8,979 bases of DNA from Acidisphaera sp035272265 (GTDB lineage: Bacteria; Pseudomonadota; Alphaproteobacteria; Acetobacterales; Acetobacteraceae): NCBI GenBank assembly GCA_035272265.1, contig DATEQV010000099.1, positions 1-8,979 on the forward strand, given 5' to 3'. The position numbers and the translations under genes were made by a program. Below, piece after piece: positions 4,787-8,979 of this stretch (position 1 is the first letter of the stretch; each line of letters begins with the position of its first letter). Below the pieces are notes generated by a model. It was not told the origin of the DNA. It ran no database searches and saw nothing but the letters and a program-made list of their open reading frames with translations.

Positions 4787-5980
4787 GTGGCACAGATGGG
4801 ACGCATGCGCGCGCTGATCCTGCTGGCGGCGCTGACGCTGGCGCGATTGAGCTTCGCCTACCAGTTCCAGGCCATCGCCAGCCTCGCGCCATTGCTGACC
4901 CGCCTGTTCGGCCTCGACTACACGGCGATCGGCACGCTCATCGGCATTCACCTCGCCTCCGGCATTCTCATGTCGTTACCCTTCGGCATGCTGGCCGGCC
5001 GCTTCGGCGATCGCGTGGTGCTGACGGCCGGACTCTTGCTGATGACGGTCGGCGCCCTGATCGCCGCCACCGGCGGCGGCGTCGCCGGCATCGCCGCCGG
5101 GCGCGTGGTGTCCGGCATGGGGTCGGTCACCATCGTCGTGCTGCAGGGCAAGCTGCTCGCCGACTGGTTCGAGGGCAGCGCCTTCATGCTGGCGATCGCG
5201 GTGACCATGGGCTCCTACGCGGTCGGCATCAGCCTCGCGCAGTTCACGCAGCTTCCGCTCGCCGAAGCGGCGGGCTGGCCCTGGGTGTTCGTGGCGGGCG
5301 GCGCGATCGCCGCCGCCGCCGCGACGCTCTTCCTGTCCGCCTACCAGCCGCCCGAGGAGCGCGGCCGACGCAGCCTCGCGCTCCCGAGCCCGCGCGAGTG
5401 CATGCTGGTCGCCGTCGCCGGGCTGATCTGGACATTCTACAACGCGGGCTATTCCGGGTTCCTGTCGTATGTGCCGTCGCTGCTGCACGTGCGCGCCGCG
5501 ACGGCCGCGCAGGCTGGCGTGGTCATCGCGCTCGCCACGTTGACGAACCTGCCGGCGATGCTGGCCGGCGGCTGGCTGGCGCCCCGGATCGGCAACGCGG
5601 CGGTGATGGTCGCGGGCGCGGCGGGAGTCGCCGTCAGCGTGGCCGGCATTGCGGCATTCGGCGACGGCATCGCGGCGCAGGCAGGCTGGGCGCTGCTGTT
5701 CGGCTTCCTCGGCTCGCTGCACGGCAGCGTCATCATCGCGCTCGGCACGTTGTCCTCGCGCCCCGAGCGCCGCGCCGCCGGCATGGGGCTGTTCTACACG
5801 ACCTATTACATCGGCGGCGCGCTGATCCCCGCGGCATGCGGACGCGCGGCCGACATCTATGGCGGCCCGGAGGGCGCGCTGTACGCGGCAGCCGCGGTGT
5901 CGCTGCTCTCGATTCCGGCGTTCTTCGCGCATCGCGCGCTGGCGCACCGGCCTGCCGCTGCTGCGCTGCGCGCGGCGTAG
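4787..5980 (+). CDS. Major facilitator superfamily transporter
   Basis: A polytopic inner-membrane transporter of about 397 residues with the hydrophobic pattern of 12 helices in two halves. The MFS motif A loop between helices 2 and 3 is visible as GMLAGRFGDR (residues 67-76 counted from the GTG). A hydrophilic central loop near QPPEERGRRS separates the halves. The substrate cannot be told, and no drug-pump antiporter signature stands out. Three starts are possible in frame: GTG 4787, ATG 4796 and ATG 4805; the last has a GGGA-like element a few bases upstream (4798-4801) and would begin MRALILLAAL, so it may be the real one. Its TAG stop is 3 nt before the ATP-grasp start, so the two are almost certainly cotranscribed and probably act together, with the transporter moving the ligase product or its substrate. 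Confidence 0.9.
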   Translation: MAQMGRMRALILLAALTLARLSFAYQFQAIASLAPLLTRLFGLDYTAIGTLIGIHLASGILMSLPFGMLAGRFGDRVVLTAGLLLMTVGALIAATGGGVAGIAAGRVVSGMGSVTIVVLQGKLLADWFEGSAFMLAIAVTMGSYAVGISLAQFTQLPLAEAAGWPWVFVAGGAIAAAAATLFLSAYQPPEERGRRSLALPSPRECMLVAVAGLIWTFYNAGYSGFLSYVPSLLHVRAATAAQAGVVIALATLTNLPAMLAGGWLAPRIGNAAVMVAGAAGVAVSVAGIAAFGDGIAAQAGWALLFGFLGSLHGSVIIALGTLSSRPERRAAGMGLFYTTYYIGGALIPAACGRAADIYGGPEGALYAAAAVSLLSIPAFFAHRALAHRPAAAALRAA

Positions 5981-5983
5981 CCC

Positions 5984-7183
5984 ATGCGCATCCTCCTGTC
6001 CGAAGGGTCGGGCCTCACGTCCCGGCAGGTGGCCACACGGCTCGGCAGCCTCGGGCACCACGTGGAACTCCTGTCCTCGTCGGGTCTGTGCCTGAGCCGT
6101 TTCACTCGCAACGTTCGCGAGGTTCACGCCGTTCCGCGCTTCGCACAGGACCCATTCGCCTGGCTGGAAGCGGCCGAGGCGGTCGCCGAACGCCGTGCCA
6201 TCGACCTGCTGTTTCCGACGCAGGAGCAGGTCGCGGTTCTCTCCGCTCGACGGGACACGCTCGGTGTCGCGACCGTGGTGCCGCCGTTCGGATCGCTCCG
6301 CCGCCTGCAGGACAAGATATCGGCGTACCGCACGCTGCACGGCCTCGGCGTGCCGCAACCGGCTTCGCTCGTCGTCGGCGGTGTGCGCGACCTCGACCGC
6401 GTCGTCGATTTTCCGGCGTTCGTCAAGCAGCCGATCAGCACCGCCAGCAGCGGCGTTCGCCGCGTCACCTCGCGCGCCGAACTTGCAGCCGCAGCGTCGG
6501 CGATGGGCCTGGGCGAGCACGAGTTGCTGGTGCAGTCGCAGTGCCTCGGCCCGCTCGCGATGGTGCAGGCCGTCGCCGACAACGGACGCCTGTTGGCGCA
6601 CCATGCCTGCCTGCGCCTGCGCGAAGGCGTTGGCGGAGGGGCATCGCTGAAGGAGAGCGTCGCGCTCCCCGCGCTGCCTGCGATCCTGGGCGACATCGTG
6701 GGCGCGCTCGACTGGCATGGCGCCTTGTCGATGGACGCGATCGTGACGCCTGCGGGGCTGGTCGTGATCGACGTCAATCCGCGGCTGGTCGAACCGATGA
6801 ACGCGTACTACTCGGGAGTGGACCTGGTTTCCGTGATGCTCGATCTCGGCCGGGCGCGGCACCCGCCCGCGCAGCCCCCGGGAAAGCCCGGCATCCGCTC
6901 ACGGCAGACGCTGCTCGCGATCCTCGGCGCCGCGCAGCACGCCGGACGACGGTCAGCGATCGCGCGCGAGATCGTCGCGGCGGTGTGCGCGCGCGGAGGC
7001 TACCGAGCCGCCGTCGAGGAGCTGACGCCGCTGCATCGCGATCCGCTCGCAGCCGTCCCGGCCGTCGCCGCCGCGCTGCTCACATTGCTGCGGCCGTCGT
7101 TCTGGCGGTTGTTCCACTCCGGCGCGGTCGGCTCGTACGCGCTGACCCCGGACGCCTGGGAGACGATCGTCTCCGCGAACTGA
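5984..7183 (+). CDS. ATP-grasp enzyme (carboxylate-amine ligase type)
   Basis: A soluble protein of 399 residues with the three parts of an ATP-grasp ligase. It opens with MRILLSEGSGLTSRQVA, a Rossmann-like pre-ATP-grasp domain containing FPTQEQ (about 77-82). The ATP-grasp core has Lys111 (LQDKISAYRTL) and Lys148 (FVKQP) as likely ATP-binding lysines, and IDVNPRLVEP with Asp263, Asn265 and Arg267 as the metal- and phosphate-binding strand. The C-terminal 110 residues, rich in Ala and Arg, are not part of the fold and are unassigned. Such enzymes activate a carboxylate as acyl phosphate and join it to an amine or thiol; similar stand-alone members act in peptide-like natural product or cofactor pathways. 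ATG 5984 follows the MFS stop by 3 nt with no clear ribosome binding site, implying coupled translation. The specific reaction is unknown; calling it carbamoyl-phosphate synthase would be wrong, as it is far too short. Confidence 0.88.
   Translation: MRILLSEGSGLTSRQVATRLGSLGHHVELLSSSGLCLSRFTRNVREVHAVPRFAQDPFAWLEAAEAVAERRAIDLLFPTQEQVAVLSARRDTLGVATVVPPFGSLRRLQDKISAYRTLHGLGVPQPASLVVGGVRDLDRVVDFPAFVKQPISTASSGVRRVTSRAELAAAASAMGLGEHELLVQSQCLGPLAMVQAVADNGRLLAHHACLRLREGVGGGASLKESVALPALPAILGDIVGALDWHGALSMDAIVTPAGLVVIDVNPRLVEPMNAYYSGVDLVSVMLDLGRARHPPAQPPGKPGIRSRQTLLAILGAAQHAGRRSAIAREIVAAVCARGGYRAAVEELTPLHRDPLAAVPAVAAALLTLLRPSFWRLFHSGAVGSYALTPDAWETIVSAN
7159..7174. repeat. Perfect 16-bp palindrome at the 3' end of the ATP-grasp gene
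   Basis: GGAGACGA joined without spacer to TCGTCTCC. It lies within the coding sequence (codons for WETIVS), seven bases before the stop codon. With no loop it is a poor hairpin but would make a symmetric protein-binding site. Chance is possible. Confidence 0.5.
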
Positions 7184-7196
7184 CGGCGCGGCGTCA
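7181..7196. terminator. Short inverted repeat spanning two convergent stop codons
   Basis: TGACG (7181-7185) and CGTCA (7192-7196) flank a six-base GC core. Each arm contains a stop codon: the TGA of the ATP-grasp gene on the plus strand and the TGA of the small hypothetical gene on the minus strand. The five-base stem is short and has no T run. It occupies the place of a bidirectional terminator, but the symmetry may merely follow from two TGA stops meeting. Confidence 0.2.
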
Positions 7197-7538
7197 CTCC
7201 ACGCCGACGATGCGGAAGATCAGCTCCTCCCCGTCGGGCCGGCGCAGCGTGATGTAGTCGCCCGGTCGCAACGTCTTCACCGTGACATCCCACACCGGCT
7301 CGTTGTCGCCGCGCGCCGCACGGATTGCCCAGCCCTCGTCCACCCGGATCAGCTCGCCGTGCCAGTCCTCGCGGTCCGGCCACGTGCGGCGCACCGGCCA
7401 GGGCAGCGGGCTGATCTCGAACGCCGCGACATCCAGAAGCGCGTTCGGGGTCAGGCACACCGACAGCTCCAGGCCAATCGCCGTGTCGCCGTCCGGATGG
7501 CCCGCGCTCTGCGCCAGCAGGCTGAGGATCTTTGCCAT
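7194..7538 (-). CDS. Small hypothetical protein coupled to kup
   Basis: A 114-residue soluble protein with no signal peptide or membrane helix. Features: an N-terminal stretch MAKILSLLAQSAGHPDGD, a Trp- and Pro-rich middle (PLPWPVRRTWPDREDWHGEL), and a C-terminal part GDYITLRRPDGEELIFRIVGVE that reads as beta strands with a turn, as in small beta-barrel domains. I do not recognise the family. Codons end almost always in G or C and the protein is well composed, so it is a real gene. ATG 7538 follows the kup stop by 9 nt with no ribosome binding site, so it is probably translated by coupling from kup. The position hints at a role with the transporter, but nothing in the sequence proves that. 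Confidence 0.75.
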   Translation of the reverse strand: MAKILSLLAQSAGHPDGDTAIGLELSVCLTPNALLDVAAFEISPLPWPVRRTWPDREDWHGELIRVDEGWAIRAARGDNEPVWDVTVKTLRPGDYITLRRPDGEELIFRIVGVE

Positions 7539-7547
7539 GCGCCCGCG

Positions 7548-8979
7548 TCAGATCGCCACCCGCACGCCCAGCTCCACCACGCGGTCGCTGGGAATGCGGA
7601 AGAACTCCGTCGCCGACGTCGCATTGCGCGCCAGGAACAGGAACAGCCACAGCCGCCACACCGGCATGCGCGGCAGAACCGCCCGCACCAGCACCTCGCG
7701 GCCGAGGAAGTAGCTCGCCTGCATCGGATCGAACGGCACGCCGAGGTCCGGCAGACTCTCGAGGGCGCGCGGCAGGTCGGGGCTCTCCATGAAGCCGTAG
7801 CGCACGGTGACGCGGTGGATGCCGGGCCCCAGCTCGGCCACCGCCACGCGCTCGGACTCGGCGACCTCCGGCACGTCGACGTTCTGCACGTTCACGAACA
7901 GCACCAGCTCGTGCAGCACCTTGTTGTGCTTGAGGTTGTGCAGCAGCGCGCCCGGCACGTAGTCCGGGTTGCCGGTCATGAACACCGCGAGCCCGGGGAC
8001 CCGCACGGTGCGCGACTGCGGCAGCCGGGCGAGGAACGAGGCGAGCGGCAGGCTGTCCTGCCGCCAGCGGGCGAACAGCAGGTCGCGCCCCTGCTTCCAC
8101 GACGTCATCAGCGCCATCAGCGAGAGGCCGAGCACCAGCGGCACCCAGCCGCCCTCGACCACCTTCAGCGAGTTGGCCGCGAAGAACGTGGCGTCGATCA
8201 GCATCAGCGAGCCGAACACCGCGACCGCGGCCCAGCGCGACCAGCCGAATGCGCGGCGGAACACAACGATCGCAAGCATCGCCGTGCACAGGAACGTCCC
8301 CGTGACCGCGATGCCGTAGGCCGAGGCGAGGTTGTCGCTGGTGCGGAACGCGAAGACCAGCAGCAGCACGCCGACGGCGAGGAAGGTGTTGACCTGCGGG
8401 ACGTAGATCTGCCCCGCCTCCTCGCTGCTGGTATGGCGCACCCGCATGCGCGGCAGGAAGCCGAGCTGCGTGCACTGCCGCGTCATCGAATAGGCGCCGG
8501 AGATCACCGCCTGACTGGCGATCACGGTCGCCACCGTCGCCAGGATCACCATCGGCAGGCGCAGCCAGTGCGGGCCGAGCAGGAAGAACGGGTTCTCCGC
8601 CGCCGCCTTGTCATGGATCAACAGCGCGCCCTGACCGAAATAGTTCAGCACCAGGCTGGGCAGCACGAAGAACGTCCAGGCCAGGCGGATCGGATGGGCG
8701 CCGAAATGGCCCATGTCCGCATACAGCGCCTCGGCACCTGTCACCGCCAGCACCACGCTGCCGAGCACCAGGAAGGCGAGCGCGCCATAGTGCGTGCACA
8801 GCTCGACGGCATAGGTCGGCGAGACCGCCAGCAGCACGAACGGATGGCCGGCGATCTCGATCGCACCCAGCACGCCGATCGCCAGGAACCAGACGATCAT
8901 GATCGGGCCGAACACGCGGCCGACGCTGCCGGTGCCGCGGAACTGCATGGCGAACAGCACGACGATCACGACCGCGCAG
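7548..8979 (-). CDS. kup: Kup-type potassium transporter, N terminus beyond right edge
   Basis: A low-affinity potassium:proton symporter of the KUP/HAK/KT family in the inner membrane. The visible 476 or so residues begin inside the membrane domain (VVIVVLFAMQFRGTGSVG, as in family members just before FGPIMIVWF). They include GAEALYADMGHFG, LNYFGQGALL, the long block SAYSMTRQ-like GAYSMTRQCTQLGFLPRM, GQIYVPQVN and SDNLASAYGIAVTGT, all characteristic. After the last helices a cytosolic C-terminal domain follows, with HNLKHNKVLHELVLFV and YGFMESPDLP. The first roughly 150 residues, with the initial helices, lie outside the window, so the start and promoter cannot be seen. No frameshift or stop is present. 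A small hypothetical gene follows 9 nt later. Confidence 0.95.
   Translation of the reverse strand, partial: CAVVIVVLFAMQFRGTGSVGRVFGPIMIVWFLAIGVLGAIEIAGHPFVLLAVSPTYAVELCTHYGALAFLVLGSVVLAVTGAEALYADMGHFGAHPIRLAWTFFVLPSLVLNYFGQGALLIHDKAAAENPFFLLGPHWLRLPMVILATVATVIASQAVISGAYSMTRQCTQLGFLPRMRVRHTSSEEAGQIYVPQVNTFLAVGVLLLVFAFRTSDNLASAYGIAVTGTFLCTAMLAIVVFRRAFGWSRWAAVAVFGSLMLIDATFFAANSLKVVEGGWVPLVLGLSLMALMTSWKQGRDLLFARWRQDSLPLASFLARLPQSRTVRVPGLAVFMTGNPDYVPGALLHNLKHNKVLHELVLFVNVQNVDVPEVAESERVAVAELGPGIHRVTVRYGFMESPDLPRALESLPDLGVPFDPMQASYFLGREVLVRAVLPRMPVWRLWLFLFLARNATSATEFFRIPSDRVVELGVRVAI

Noticed and set aside
4976..6862. Minus-strand open frame of 628 codons
   Set aside because: Antisense to the MFS and ATP-grasp genes; Arg/His/Gln-rich and no family motif.
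4714..7257. Plus-strand open frame of 847 codons
   Set aside because: Out-of-frame shadow of the MFS and ATP-grasp genes, dominated by Arg and Gly.
7000..8475. Minus-strand open frame of 491 codons
   Set aside because: Shifted frame of kup on the same strand; the kup frame carries every family motif.

Overview
The window is GC-rich DNA, with almost every third codon position G or C in the real genes. It carries protein families typical of Alphaproteobacteria: a short biotin ligase without a DNA-binding domain, TauE/SafE, Kup, and a GC-rich MFS transporter. A Rhodospirillales/Acetobacteraceae-like source is my best guess, but no rRNA or other marker is present to prove it. I see no rRNA, tRNA, CRISPR array or complete insertion sequence.

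Positions 1-1215 look like an eroded border. The first 64 bases hold the start of a leftward gene with a Phe/Gly/Thr-rich N terminus, cut by the window edge. Then come about 300 bp without a convincing gene, containing an eight-base homopolymer, a hairpin and a weak promoter-like pair. Next are gene scraps: a short second copy of the 3' part of the TauE gene (minus strand) and, overlapping it, what looks like the 3' tail of a membrane protein, perhaps an ABC permease (plus strand). They are followed by a family-2 glycosyltransferase interrupted by an in-frame TAG 25 codons before its natural end. A 36-bp near-identical direct repeat (379-414 and 1491-1526) ties the scrap to the intact TauE gene.

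Positions 1393-4667 are a leftward block. birA, a nitroreductase-family gene and a DUF429-like gene appear to be one translationally coupled operon, with 4-nt overlaps at both junctions if the proposed DUF429 start is right. A separate TauE/SafE permease gene lies downstream with its own candidate promoter. Both the TauE gene and the DUF429-like gene lack ATG, GTG or TTG at the place where homology and context put their starts; each has CTG there.

Positions 4787-7183 are a rightward two-gene unit: an MFS transporter followed 3 nt later by an ATP-grasp enzyme of the carboxylate-amine ligase type. It is inserted between leftward genes and is the best candidate for a little-described system, a ligase making a small peptide-like or amide product together with its transporter.

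Positions 7194-8979 return to the minus strand: the 3' three quarters of a Kup potassium transporter (running off the right edge), followed 9 nt later by a small conserved-looking hypothetical gene whose stop lies 10 nt from the stop of the ATP-grasp gene.
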